Source: UBA1757 sp045627385
GTDB lineage: Bacteria > Bacteroidota > Bacteroidia > Bacteroidales > UBA1402
Direction of reading: 5' to 3'
Length of the DNA: 64,000 nucleotides
Assembly: GCA_045627385.1 (NCBI GenBank)
Contig: JAZQNO010000023.1
Span: forward strand, 62,001 to 126,000
Positions within the stretch are counted from its first letter, which is position 1. Each line of letters begins with the position of its first letter. Made by a program: the position numbers and the translations under genes. The notes beneath the pieces are model-generated. The model was not told where the DNA came from. It saw only the letters and a list, made by a program, of their open reading frames with translations, and searched no databases. Shown piece after piece: positions 18,975 to 27,653 of this stretch.

Positions 18975-20377
18975 CAGAAATCGGCGTTGCGCGGGGTACG
19001 CGGGAAGGGAATCACATCGCGGATATTCTGCATGCCTGTCACAAACAGCAGCAGTCGCTCGAAGCCCAGACCGAAGCCGGCGTGCGGGCATGAGCCGTAG
19101 CGACGGGTGTCGAGATACCACCACATATCCTTCATCGGAATGTTGCGGGCCTCGATTTCGCCCATCAGTTTGTCATAATTCTCTTCACGGACACTTCCGC
19201 CGATGATTTCGCCGATCTGCGGGAACAGCACATCGGTGCCCTGAACGGTCTTGTCATCCTCATTGATCTTCATGTAGAAGGCCTTGATCTCCTTCGGGTA
19301 ATCGGTCATGATGACGGGCTTTCCGAAATGTTCCTCCACCAGATAGCGCTCGTGCTCGCTGGCCAGGTCGCAACCCCAGAAAACCGGATATTCGAACTTC
19401 TTGCCTTTGGCGACAGCTTCTTCCAGAATCTTCACGCCTTCGGTGTAGGGAAGATGTACGAACTCGGTGTTGACCACGCTTTCGAGACGTTCGATCAGAC
19501 CCTTGTCAATCATCTTGTTGAGGAATTCCAAGTCGTCCTTGCAGTGCTCGAGAGCCCAGCGGACGCACCATTTGATGAATTCTTCCTCCAGTTCCATCAG
19601 GTCGTTCATGTCGGCGAAAGCCACTTCGGGTTCGACCATCCAGAACTCGGCCAGATGGCGCGGAGTATTGGAGTTTTCAGCGCGGAAGGTGGGTCCGAAG
19701 GTGTAGATCTGACCCAATGCCGTGGCGGCCAGTTCGCCTTCCAGCTGGCCGGAGACGGTCAGGCTGGCCTGCTTGCCGAAGAAATCGTTGTCGTAAATGA
19801 TGCTTCCCTTCTCGTCTTTCTTCAAGTCGTAGAGATTCATCGTGGTCACCTGGAACATCTGACCGGCGCCTTCGCAGTCGCTGGCGGTGATGAGCGGGGT
19901 GTGGAAATAGAAGAATCCCTTCTGATGGAAGAATTCGTGGATGGCGATGGCCATATGGTGACGGATGCGGAAAACGGCTCCGAAGGTGTTGGTGCGGGGA
20001 CGCAGATGGGCGATGCTGCGGAGATATTCCATCGAGCAGCCCTTCTTCTGAAGAGGATAGGTGTTGTCGCAAGTGCCCAAAACTTCGATTTCACGAGCCT
20101 GGATTTCAACCGCCTGGCCACTTCCCTGCGATTCGGTCAGCACGCCGTTCACGCTCAGACAGGCGCCCGTGGTGACATCCTTGAGCCGGTCCTCGCCGAA
20201 CACGTTCAAATCGACCACTATCTGAATGTTGTTGATGGTCGATCCGTCGTTGAGCGCGATGAACCCCACCTGTTTGTTGCCGCGGCGGGTGCGGACCCAG
20301 CCCTTGGCATTGACCATGGCGCCGTAGTCGTTGCGGGCCAGCAGGTCTGCTACTTTTGTCCGTTTGATCTTTTCCAT
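18974..20377 (-). CDS. asnS: Asparagine-tRNA ligase
   Basis: 467 residues, full length. Class II synthetase that charges tRNA-Asn. An N-terminal OB-fold anticodon-binding domain (about 15-110, GWVRTRRGNKQVGFIALNDG) is followed by the class II core: motif 2 near TFGPTFRAENSNTPRHLAEF and motif 3 in GFGLGFERLL at the C-terminus. The GSCPHAGFGLG stretch fits AsnS rather than AspS. It starts 5 bp after the rluB-like gene and overlaps the next small gene by one base (ATGA). Confidence 0.97.
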   Translation of the reverse strand: MEKIKRTKVADLLARNDYGAMVNAKGWVRTRRGNKQVGFIALNDGSTINNIQIVVDLNVFGEDRLKDVTTGACLSVNGVLTESQGSGQAVEIQAREIEVLGTCDNTYPLQKKGCSMEYLRSIAHLRPRTNTFGAVFRIRHHMAIAIHEFFHQKGFFYFHTPLITASDCEGAGQMFQVTTMNLYDLKKDEKGSIIYDNDFFGKQASLTVSGQLEGELAATALGQIYTFGPTFRAENSNTPRHLAEFWMVEPEVAFADMNDLMELEEEFIKWCVRWALEHCKDDLEFLNKMIDKGLIERLESVVNTEFVHLPYTEGVKILEEAVAKGKKFEYPVFWGCDLASEHERYLVEEHFGKPVIMTDYPKEIKAFYMKINEDDKTVQGTDVLFPQIGEIIGGSVREENYDKLMGEIEARNIPMKDMWWYLDTRRYGSCPHAGFGLGFERLLLFVTGMQNIRDVIPFPRTPRNADF

Positions 20378-20382
20378 ATGGC

Positions 20383-21840
20383 TTACGAAAAAATACCCAT
20401 CTTCAGCTGAGAGACTTCACGCTCCGTGAGGTGTCTCCATTTGCCGCGGGGCAGGTTTTTCTTGGTCAGACCGGCGAAGTACACGCGGTCCAGACGATAT
20501 ACCTTGTAATTGAACTTCTCAAAGATACGGCGGACGACCCGGTTCTGTCCAGAGTGGATTTCGATGCCGATCACGTTCTTGCGGTCATTGACATAGCTGA
20601 TTTCGTCCACGGCGACCATTTCGCCTTCCAGTTCGACGCCCTTGGCGATTTCGGCCAGATCTTCTTCCGTCAGATCCTTGTCGAGAGTGGCCTGATAAAT
20701 CTTGCGCTTCTCGTATTTGGGATGAGCCAGTTTCGAGGCCAGATCGCCATCATTGGTCAACAGCAGCACACCGGTGGTGTTGCGGTCGAGACGGCCGACG
20801 GGATAAATGCGCTCGTAGCATGCGTTCTTGACGATATCCATCACCGTCAGGCGTTCCTGAGGATCTTCGGAGGTGGTCACGCAATCCTTGGGTTTGTTGA
20901 GCAGGATGTAGACCTTGCGTTCGATTTTGACGGGCTGGTCGTGGAACATGATTTCGTCGGAAGGCATCACCTTCACGCCCAGTTCGCTGACCACTTCACC
21001 ATTGACCTTCACCACACCGGCCTGGATGAATTCATCGGCTTCACGGCGCGAGCAGACTCCGGCATTCGAGAGGAACTTGTTGAGACGGATGGGTTTGGTC
21101 GGATCGAGATTGGGGGCGAATTTCGGTGCCTTGAAATCGTTCTCAGCCAGCCATTCGGTGTTGGAAGCGGCCGCAGCGGCCTTGTTGATTCTGGGACGGC
21201 GGGGACGGCCGTCGGCACGGAAACCCTGAGGCTTTTCCGGCTCGGCTGCGAAACGGGGACGACGGTTGAAACCTTCGCCGTTGTTTTCGAAATTGCGTTC
21301 GCCGTTGTTGAAACTGCGGTTGCCGTAGCTGCGCTCGCCGTTGTTGAAATTGCGGTTGCCATAGCTGCGGTTGCCGTATCCGTTGTTGTTGAATGTGCGG
21401 CGCGGACGTTCGCCGTTTTCGCCTTCGTTGCGGTTGAAACTGCGCTCGCCGTTGTTGTAGTTGCGGTTGCCGTAGGAACGGTTGCCATAACCGTTGTTGT
21501 TGTACGGACGACGCGGACGTTCACCGTTTTCACCTTCGCTGCGGTTGAAACTGCGTTCACCGTTGTTGTTGAAACTGCGTTCGCCGTTGTTGTTGAAATT
21601 GCGGTTGCCATAGGGGCGGTTACCATAAGAGCGGTTGCCATAAGGACGGTCACCATAGGGACGGTCGCTGCGCTCGCGGTTGAAACTGCGCTCGCCGTTG
21701 TTGTAGTTGCGCTCACCGTTGTTGTAGTTGCGCTCACCGCCGTTGTAACTCTTGCGGTAGTTGTTGTTGAAACCTTCACGGTCGGCAGACGATGCACCTT
21801 CTTCAGGCTTTTCCCGCCAATTGTTGAAATCTGATGACAT
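20383..21840 (-). CDS. rluB: RluB/RsuA-family 23S rRNA pseudouridine synthase with a long repeat-rich N-terminal tail
   Basis: 485 residues. The C-terminal half is a standard RsuA/RluB enzyme: S4 RNA-binding domain from about residue 250 (IRLNKFLSNAGVCSRREAD), then the catalytic domain with D352 in GRLDRNTTG and the closing NRVVRRIFEKF strand. It probably modifies the 23S rRNA position equivalent to E. coli 2605. The first about 215 residues are a disordered Asn/Gly/Arg/Tyr tail built from repeats such as NNGERSFNR and YGNRSYGNR; it has no Cys and almost no hydrophobic residues and probably binds RNA or condenses. Disordered tails on this enzyme occur in other Bacteroidota. Followed by asnS after 5 bp. 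Confidence 0.93.
   Translation of the reverse strand: MSSDFNNWREKPEEGASSADREGFNNNYRKSYNGGERNYNNGERNYNNGERSFNRERSDRPYGDRPYGNRSYGNRPYGNRNFNNNGERSFNNNGERSFNRSEGENGERPRRPYNNNGYGNRSYGNRNYNNGERSFNRNEGENGERPRRTFNNNGYGNRSYGNRNFNNGERSYGNRSFNNGERNFENNGEGFNRRPRFAAEPEKPQGFRADGRPRRPRINKAAAAASNTEWLAENDFKAPKFAPNLDPTKPIRLNKFLSNAGVCSRREADEFIQAGVVKVNGEVVSELGVKVMPSDEIMFHDQPVKIERKVYILLNKPKDCVTTSEDPQERLTVMDIVKNACYERIYPVGRLDRNTTGVLLLTNDGDLASKLAHPKYEKRKIYQATLDKDLTEEDLAEIAKGVELEGEMVAVDEISYVNDRKNVIGIEIHSGQNRVVRRIFEKFNYKVYRLDRVYFAGLTKKNLPRGKWRHLTEREVSQLKMGIFS
21195..21753 (-). repeat. In-frame repeats encoding the N/G/R/Y-rich tail of the pseudouridine synthase
   Basis: Degenerate tandem and interspersed units encode YGNRSYGNR, NNGERSFNR and EGENGERPRR blocks. 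Two long copies, each containing ENGERPRR followed by NNNGYGNRSYGNRN, are nearly identical at the DNA level (about 21340-21430 and 21460-21545). Such repeats are open to slippage and copy-number change. Confidence 0.85.
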
Positions 21841-21867
21841 TGGGTTTAAAGAAAATAAAAGGGTTAA

Positions 21868-23214
21868 TTACATACCGGTGTAAGTGTCCGGCTTGATATC
21901 ACGCAATTCGGCCTTCACGGCTTCAGATACGTTCAGAGTGGAAATGAACTGCGAGATGGACTCCTCGGTGATGGCCTCGTTGGTACGGGTCAGCGCCTTG
22001 AGTGTCTCGTAGGGGTTGGGATAGCCTTCGCGGCGGAGAATGGTCTGAATGCCTTCGGCCACGACAGCCCAGTGGGCATCCAGATCGCGCCGGATGGCAT
22101 CGCGGTTGATGAGCAGTTTGCCCAGGCCCTTCAGACTGCTCTTGAAGGCGATGATCGAATGGGCGATGGGCAGGCCCACCGTGCGGAGAACCGTGGAATC
22201 GGTCAGGTCGCGCTGCAGGCGGCTCACGGGCAGTTTCTGTGCCAGATGGGCGTACAGAGCGTTGGCCACACCGATGTTGCCTTCCGAATTCTCATAATCG
22301 ATGGGGTTGACCTTGTGCGGCATGGCGCTCGATCCGACTTCGCCCGCTTTGATTTTCTGTTTGAAATATTCCATCGAAATGTACATCCACAAGTCGCGGT
22401 TCATATCCATGACGATGGTGTTGATGCGTTTCAGACCGTCGAAGACGGCGGCCAGATTGTCGTAGTTTGAAATCTGAGTCGTATAGGCTTCACGCTGCAG
22501 TCCCAGCTGTTCGGACAGGAAACGGGCGCCGAATTCGGGCCAGTTGCGCTCGGGGAAGGCCACATGGTGGGCGTTGAAATTACCCGTGGCGCCGCCGAAC
22601 TTGGCAGAGAACGGAATCTGACGGAGCAGTTTGACCTGCTCGTTGAGACGATACACGAAGACCTCGATTTCCTTGCCCAGGCGAGTGGGAGAAGCCGGCT
22701 GTCCGTGCGTCTTGGCCAACATGGGCACATCGGCCCATTCGCGGGCGTACGACTCCAGGCAGTCGATGAGTTTCTGCAACTCGGGATAATACACGTTCTC
22801 CAGCGCTTCCTTGATGGAAAGAGGCACGGACGTGTTGTTGATGTCCTGAGACGTCAGGCCGAAATGGATGAATTCTTTATATTTGGAAAGTTGCAGCTTG
22901 TCGAACTCTTCCTTGAGGAAATACTCGACCGCCTTGACATCGTGGTTGGTCGTCTGTTCGATGGTCTTGATGCGTTCGGCGTCGCCGAGGGAGAACTGGC
23001 GGTAAATGTCGCGCAGCACCTCTGCCCCTGCCATGTCAAGCGCTCCCTCCAACTGCGGCAAAGGCAGCCGGCACAGGGCGATGAAATATTCAACCTCGAC
23101 TCTGACGCGATAGCGGATCAGAGCATACTCCGAAAAATACTCACTGAGATCTTCCGTCTTGGAGCGGTATCTTCCGTCTACAGGAGAGACCGCCGTTAAT
23201 GCATTCAATTCCAT
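21868..23214 (-). CDS. purB: Adenylosuccinate lyase
   Basis: 448 residues. Fumarase/aspartase-superfamily enzyme acting twice in purine synthesis: SAICAR to AICAR, and adenylosuccinate to AMP. The N-terminal LTAVSPVDGRYRSKT and the signature loop GSSAMPHKVNPIDYEN (catalytic Ser) are plain, as is KTHGQPASPT. Length and start fit the PurB type of Bacteroidota and gamma-proteobacteria. It lies 48 bp after the BASS transporter and 27 bp before the rluB-like gene. Confidence 0.97.
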   Translation of the reverse strand: MELNALTAVSPVDGRYRSKTEDLSEYFSEYALIRYRVRVEVEYFIALCRLPLPQLEGALDMAGAEVLRDIYRQFSLGDAERIKTIEQTTNHDVKAVEYFLKEEFDKLQLSKYKEFIHFGLTSQDINNTSVPLSIKEALENVYYPELQKLIDCLESYAREWADVPMLAKTHGQPASPTRLGKEIEVFVYRLNEQVKLLRQIPFSAKFGGATGNFNAHHVAFPERNWPEFGARFLSEQLGLQREAYTTQISNYDNLAAVFDGLKRINTIVMDMNRDLWMYISMEYFKQKIKAGEVGSSAMPHKVNPIDYENSEGNIGVANALYAHLAQKLPVSRLQRDLTDSTVLRTVGLPIAHSIIAFKSSLKGLGKLLINRDAIRRDLDAHWAVVAEGIQTILRREGYPNPYETLKALTRTNEAITEESISQFISTLNVSEAVKAELRDIKPDTYTGM

Positions 23215-23262
23215 TTTATTAATAATCAGGCCGCATCACTACGGCCAATTTGTATTGGCTCT

Positions 23263-24258
23263 TTATTTCTTGCCCGAAAGGCCTTCCGCCAGAGGAATCC
23301 TGCGGAAAACGGAAGCGAGCGTCAGGCCGGATATGATGTGCCAGATGCCCCACCAGGCCGTCACAAACAGCATGCCGCCATACATGATGCCCGTTTCGGG
23401 ATTGTTCCAGATAACCGGGTTGAAAATGGCCGGATTGAGCAGAAGCGTCAGGCCGAGACCCGAGTTCTGAATGCCCACCTCAATGGTGATGCTGCGGCGG
23501 TCGCGACGGGGAAGATGCATCAGAGAAGCGCCACAGAAGCCCGTGCCGAAAGCGAAAGCGTTGTGAAGCAGCACCAGAATGAAAATGAAGATGATATACT
23601 TGACAAACAGCTGCCAGTTGGGGATGAACATGCCCAGGACCATCACGATGAACACGACGATGGAGAAGATGGAGAAAGGTTTTTTGATCTTGTCGGTGAA
23701 ACCGGGAAGATAATGGGCGCACAGCATACCCAGCACGATGGGAATTCCCAGAATGATGAACACCGTCTTGAAGATTTCGCTGAACGGGATTTCAAGATGG
23801 GGAATCGTCAGCGTGTTGGTCATAGCGGCGAACTTCAGATAGAGGTTGCCCCAAGCCCAGAAATTGAAAGGAGTGACGAAAGGAGCGCAAACCGTTGCCA
23901 CAGCCGTCATGCTCACCGAAAGCTCCACATTGCCCTTGGAGAAGGAACTCATGAAGTTGGAAATGTTGCCGCCGGGGCAGCTGGCCACCAAAAGCATGCC
24001 CAAAGCCACCATCGGAGTGAGGAATGGATTGAGAATGACGATGAGAATGAACGAGACCAAGGGAAGGCCAATCCACTGGAGGACCACACCGGTGATAATA
24101 GATTTCGGCTGTACGAAGATGTTCTTCAGAGTTTCCCATTTGATGCCAAGAGCGACACCGAACATAATGAGAGCCAGCACAATACTCATTACCAAGCCGG
24201 TACCGCTACCTAGATTCAGCACCACATTGTCAAGGGAGGAGAGTTGTTCTTTAATCAT
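23263..24258 (-). CDS. Bile acid:sodium symporter (BASS) family transporter
   Basis: 331 residues, with eight or more hydrophobic helices along its length. The BASS hallmark around the sodium sites is visible as ASCPGGNISNFMSS, with a second crossover near IEVGIQNSGLGLTLL. The family moves organic anions such as bile acids, pantothenate or keto acids with sodium; the substrate here is unknown. Start chosen at MIKEQLSSL, because an in-frame ATG 30 bp upstream lies in the promoter -7 box. First gene of the long minus-strand cluster. Confidence 0.9.
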   Translation of the reverse strand: MIKEQLSSLDNVVLNLGSGTGLVMSIVLALIMFGVALGIKWETLKNIFVQPKSIITGVVLQWIGLPLVSFILIVILNPFLTPMVALGMLLVASCPGGNISNFMSSFSKGNVELSVSMTAVATVCAPFVTPFNFWAWGNLYLKFAAMTNTLTIPHLEIPFSEIFKTVFIILGIPIVLGMLCAHYLPGFTDKIKKPFSIFSIVVFIVMVLGMFIPNWQLFVKYIIFIFILVLLHNAFAFGTGFCGASLMHLPRRDRRSITIEVGIQNSGLGLTLLLNPAIFNPVIWNNPETGIMYGGMLFVTAWWGIWHIISGLTLASVFRRIPLAEGLSGKK

Positions 24259-24285
24259 GATTTTCTCTGTTATTATATTAGCGCG

Positions 24286-24316
24286 CAAATTTAGTAAGAA
24301 TTTGCATCACTGCAAA
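24286..24316 (-). promoter_or_regulatory. Promoter of the BASS-purB-rluB-asnS cluster
   Basis: On the minus strand TTTG (24316-24313), 19 bp, TAAATTTG (24293-24286): a consensus Bacteroidota promoter 27 bp upstream of the BASS start. I see no clear terminator in the cluster below it, so it may drive up to nine genes. Confidence 0.75.
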
Positions 24317-24324
24317 CCTTCCGC

Positions 24325-25521
24325 TCATTTCTCGTTCTTTTCGGCATCGGCCTCGCGCTGGCGGCAGATGTCGGCCCAACTGGGCATTTTGGCCAGCAGA
24401 CTGTTCAGACCGGCTATCGCGGACGGTATGTCGATGCCCTGCGGACAAATTCTTTTACATGCGCCACAAGACTGACATTGAGACGGTTGGCGGTCAGGTT
24501 CAAGCGATTCCACACGCATGATGGGCGTAAAGTTAAACTCCAGACTCAGGTCGTTGTAGCACTGTATGAACGTGGGAATGTCGAGACCCATCGGACATTC
24601 GTCGCAGCAATAGCGGCAAGCGGTACAGGGGACGGTGCCGTGAAGTCGGGATGCCAACTCAGACAGGAGTGCTTTTTCGGTCTCGTCCAAAGGCCGTTCG
24701 TCGGCGAATGTCTTCAGATTGTCGGCCATCTGCGCCACATCAGACATACCGCTCAGAACCACTTTCACACCAGGCACCGACTGCAACCAGCGGAAGGCCC
24801 ATGCGGCCGTGCTTTCGTTTGGACGGAGCGCCTTCATCCGAGCTACAAGATCGCGAGGCATCTGCTCTTCCTTGGCGAGACGGCCTCCGCGGACAGGCTC
24901 CATCACCCAGACGGGAATGTCTCGTTCCTGCAACAGCTTCACTTTTTCACGGGCTTTCTGCAAATCCCAATCCAGATAATTCAGCTGAATCTGGCAGAAT
25001 TCCATTTCATGGCCATAGGGCGTATCGTCCAAAAAATGCTTCAACACTTCGGGCTCGGCATGGCACGAAAATCCCAAATGCCTGATTTTCCCATTATTAC
25101 GCATTCCGACAAAAAAGTCCAAAATACCCCAATGAGGTTCGAGATACACAGGGAGAGACTCTTCGCACACATTGTGCATCAGATAAAAATCGAAATAATC
25201 GACACCGCATCTTCGCAACTGTCGGGCGAAAGTTCCAGCCGGGTCGAAACGCTTGCTCAGCTGATGTCCGGGATATTTGTCGGCAATCATCCAGGAGTCG
25301 CGCGGCCAATCGCTCAACAGTTCACCCAAAACGACTTCAGACATACCGGCATGATAGGGAAATGCCGTGTCGAAATAGTTGACACCGCCTTCGAATGCCA
25401 GAGCAATCATCCGGCGAAACTCCTCACGGTCAATGGTTTTGCCGTCTTCCAAAAGCGGAAGGCGCATGGCCCCGAATCCCAACTTGGAAATCCGGCAGTC
25501 TTTGAAGTCTGAATAAAGCAT
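24325..25521 (-). CDS. Aldo/keto reductase with C-terminal 4Fe-4S clusters
   Basis: 398 residues. An aldo/keto-reductase barrel (about 1-285; Asp and Tyr in NYFDTAFPYH, DKYPGHQ at the usual Lys strand, His in FYLMHN) is fused to a ferredoxin-like end with two Cys sets: CTACRYCCDECP and CQSCGACKRICP. Iron-sulfur aldo/keto reductases of this type are common in anaerobes; the physiological substrate is mostly unknown. Start taken at MLYSDFKDC, because the upstream in-frame ATG at 25554 lies inside the tRNA terminator hairpin. It reads in the same direction as the tRNA-Val gene just upstream. Confidence 0.9.
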   Translation of the reverse strand: MLYSDFKDCRISKLGFGAMRLPLLEDGKTIDREEFRRMIALAFEGGVNYFDTAFPYHAGMSEVVLGELLSDWPRDSWMIADKYPGHQLSKRFDPAGTFARQLRRCGVDYFDFYLMHNVCEESLPVYLEPHWGILDFFVGMRNNGKIRHLGFSCHAEPEVLKHFLDDTPYGHEMEFCQIQLNYLDWDLQKAREKVKLLQERDIPVWVMEPVRGGRLAKEEQMPRDLVARMKALRPNESTAAWAFRWLQSVPGVKVVLSGMSDVAQMADNLKTFADERPLDETEKALLSELASRLHGTVPCTACRYCCDECPMGLDIPTFIQCYNDLSLEFNFTPIMRVESLEPDRQPSQCQSCGACKRICPQGIDIPSAIAGLNSLLAKMPSWADICRQREADAEKNEK

Positions 25522-25534
25522 ACGGTTATTGAAC

Positions 25535-25566
25535 AAAAAAATCGGCTGCAACATCGTTGCAACCGA
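25535..25566 (-). terminator. Rho-independent terminator of tRNA-Val
   Basis: On the minus strand TCGGTTGCAAC, a 3-base loop, and GTTGCAGCCGA form an 11-bp stem with one mismatch, followed by TTTTTTT. It lies 9 bp after the tRNA 3' end. Confidence 0.85.
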
Positions 25567-25575
25567 CTCGTACTG

Positions 25576-25653
25576 TGGTGGGCGCTGACGGATTCGAACC
25601 GCCGACCCTCTGCTTGTAGGGCAGATGCTCTAAACCAGCTGCGCTAAGCGCCC
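25576..25653 (-). tRNA. tRNA-Val (anticodon TAC)
   Basis: 78 nt with CCA encoded. The acceptor stem GGGCGCT/AGCGCCC, T arm GGCGG-TTCGAAT-CCGTC and anticodon stem TCTGC/GCAGA all pair. The anticodon loop is CCTACAA, so position 33 reads C instead of the nearly invariant T. It has its own promoter and terminator. Confidence 0.95.
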
Positions 25654-25672
25654 GTGCTTTCGAAAAGCGGTG

Positions 25673-25703
25673 CAAAGGTACGGCAGTTTTTCATATCTGC
25701 AAA
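25673..25703 (-). promoter_or_regulatory. Promoter of tRNA-Val
   Basis: On the minus strand TTTG, 19 bp, TACCTTTG: a perfect consensus, ending 19 bp from the tRNA 5' end. Confidence 0.85.
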
Positions 25704-25752
25704 TTTTTCAACAAAAAAAATCTTTTATGCCTCCCGAGGGCGCTTTTATTTG

Positions 25753-25760
25753 TAACTTTG
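25753..25760 (+). promoter_or_regulatory. Putative -7 box (TAACTTTG) of the ABC exporter
   Basis: TAACTTTG matches the -7 consensus and ends 30 bp before the ATG at 25791. It rules out the in-frame TTG at 25758 as a start. No -33 TTTG at the right distance. Confidence 0.55.
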
Positions 25761-25790
25761 CACTCTGACTCTGTCCTTTACACCACTTTT

Positions 25791-27635
25791 ATGAAGCAAT
25801 TCTTCCGACTTCTTTTCCGACTGATTCCGCCCTACAAGAGACAAGTGGCCTTCAACATCATCAACAACCTGATGTCGACCATTTTCAGCCTGTTCTCGTT
25901 CGCGCTCATCATACCCGTCCTGGAAATCCTCTTTAACATCTCCACCGGTACCTACGCCCACCACGAAAACATCTGGAACCTGCCGCTGAGCGAATTGGGG
26001 CCGGCACTGAAGGACAACTTCTATTATTTTCTGGTGGGTCTCATCGACACCCGCGGAGGCGGTTTCACTTTGCTCGTACTGGGCGGTTTCCTGCTGCTGA
26101 TGACCTTCTTCAAAACCGGATTCATGTATCTGGCATCGGTCAATATGGTGGCCATCCGCACCTCCGTCCTGCGCGACCTGCGCAACACCATTTACCGGAA
26201 AATTCTGGAACTGCCGCTCGCCTTCTTCTCCGAAGAACGCAAAGGCGACATCATCGCACGCATGTCGGGCGATGTGACAGAGGTCGAAACATCCGTGATG
26301 AAATCACTGGACATGCTGTTCAAGAATTCCATCATGCTGATTATCTATTTCGCGACTCTGGTCTTCCTGAGTTGGGAACTGACACTCTTTGTGCTGGTGC
26401 TGCTGCCCATTGCCATCCTGCTGTTGGGCCGTGTCAGCAAACAGCTCAAGAAACCTTCGCGTGAAGGTCAGAACAAATGGGGTCAGATGCTGTCGCAAAT
26501 CGAAGAGACGCTTTCCGGTCTGCGCATCATCAAAGCGTTCAATGCCGAAAACACCACCTACAACCATTTCGAAGAAGAGAACAACCGGCTGCGCCGCATC
26601 ACGGCCCACATCTTCCACCGCCAGCAGCTGGCCCATCCCATGAGCGAATTCCTGGGAACCGCCATCATCGCCATCGTGCTTTGGGGCGGCGGCAGCATCA
26701 TCCTGTCGGAAAGCACGGGCCTGTCTGCACAGGTGTTCATCTATTACCTGGTCATTTTCTACAGCATCATCAACCCAGCCAAATCCTTTTCGGAGGCATG
26801 GTACAGCATCCAAAAAGGTCTGGCTTCGATGGAGCGCATCGACCGCATTCTGCTGACCGAAAACGAGATTAAAGATCCCGCCACTCCTCTGGAGCTGACC
26901 GAATTCAAGGATCGGATTGAGTATCGCGACGTCTGCTTCCGCTATCAGTCGGAGCCAGTCCTCAAAAACGTGGATCTCTGCATCGAAAAAGGCAAGACCG
27001 TAGCCCTGGTGGGTCAGTCGGGCTCGGGCAAATCGACGCTGGTCGACCTGTTGCCCCGCTTTTACGATGTGACCGGAGGCAGCATCGCCATCGACGGACA
27101 CGACATCCGAGATTTCAGAGTCAAAGACCTGCGGGCACTGATGGGCAACGTCAATCAGGAAGCCATTCTTTTCAACGATTCCTTCTTCAGCAACATCGCT
27201 TTCGGAATGAAAGATGCCACAATGGAACAGGTAATCGAGGCAGCCAAAATCGCCAATGCCCACGATTTCATCATGGCCACTCCCGAGGGTTACCAAACCA
27301 ATATCGGCGACCGCGGCAGCAAACTTTCCGGAGGCCAGCGGCAGCGCATCAGCATTGCCCGCGCCATACTCAAGAACCCGCCCATTCTCATTCTCGACGA
27401 AGCCACTTCGGCCCTCGACACCGAAAGCGAACGTCTGGTGCAGCAGGCTCTTGAAAATCTGATGAGAAACCGCACCACCATCGTCATCGCACACCGGCTC
27501 TCGACCGTGCGCAACGCCGACCTGATCTGCGTGCTGCAGGAAGGTCGCATCGTGGAACGCGGCACTCACAGCGAACTGCTCGAAAAAGGCGGAGCCTTCA
27601 AGCACCTTTACGACTTGCAGGCCGGCGTCAAATAA
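25791..27635 (+). CDS. MsbA-like ABC exporter (fused permease and ATPase)
   Basis: 614 residues. An N-terminal type IV ABC permease domain with six expected membrane helices (about 15-330) is followed by an ATPase: Walker A GQSGSGKST near residue 407, signature LSGGQRQRISIARAI near 511, Walker B ILILDEATSALD near 533. It acts as a homodimer in the inner membrane; by similarity it may flip lipid A-core or another lipid, or export drugs. The ATG at 25791 gives the usual MKQFFRLLFRLIPPYK start. The nitroreductase gene follows after 18 bp. Confidence 0.92.
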   Translation: MKQFFRLLFRLIPPYKRQVAFNIINNLMSTIFSLFSFALIIPVLEILFNISTGTYAHHENIWNLPLSELGPALKDNFYYFLVGLIDTRGGGFTLLVLGGFLLLMTFFKTGFMYLASVNMVAIRTSVLRDLRNTIYRKILELPLAFFSEERKGDIIARMSGDVTEVETSVMKSLDMLFKNSIMLIIYFATLVFLSWELTLFVLVLLPIAILLLGRVSKQLKKPSREGQNKWGQMLSQIEETLSGLRIIKAFNAENTTYNHFEEENNRLRRITAHIFHRQQLAHPMSEFLGTAIIAIVLWGGGSIILSESTGLSAQVFIYYLVIFYSIINPAKSFSEAWYSIQKGLASMERIDRILLTENEIKDPATPLELTEFKDRIEYRDVCFRYQSEPVLKNVDLCIEKGKTVALVGQSGSGKSTLVDLLPRFYDVTGGSIAIDGHDIRDFRVKDLRALMGNVNQEAILFNDSFFSNIAFGMKDATMEQVIEAAKIANAHDFIMATPEGYQTNIGDRGSKLSGGQRQRISIARAILKNPPILILDEATSALDTESERLVQQALENLMRNRTTIVIAHRLSTVRNADLICVLQEGRIVERGTHSELLEKGGAFKHLYDLQAGVK

Positions 27636-27653
27636 CACCAAATTTCCATATCT

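Noticed and set aside
21195..21753. Possible CRISPR array
   Set aside because: The repeats are unequal, have no spacers and stay in frame inside a protein gene. The same holds for 30555-31180.
20431..21834. A 467-codon plus-strand frame opposite the pseudouridine synthase
   Set aside because: Mirror frame with a Val/Ala-rich repetitive end; the minus strand holds the conserved enzyme.
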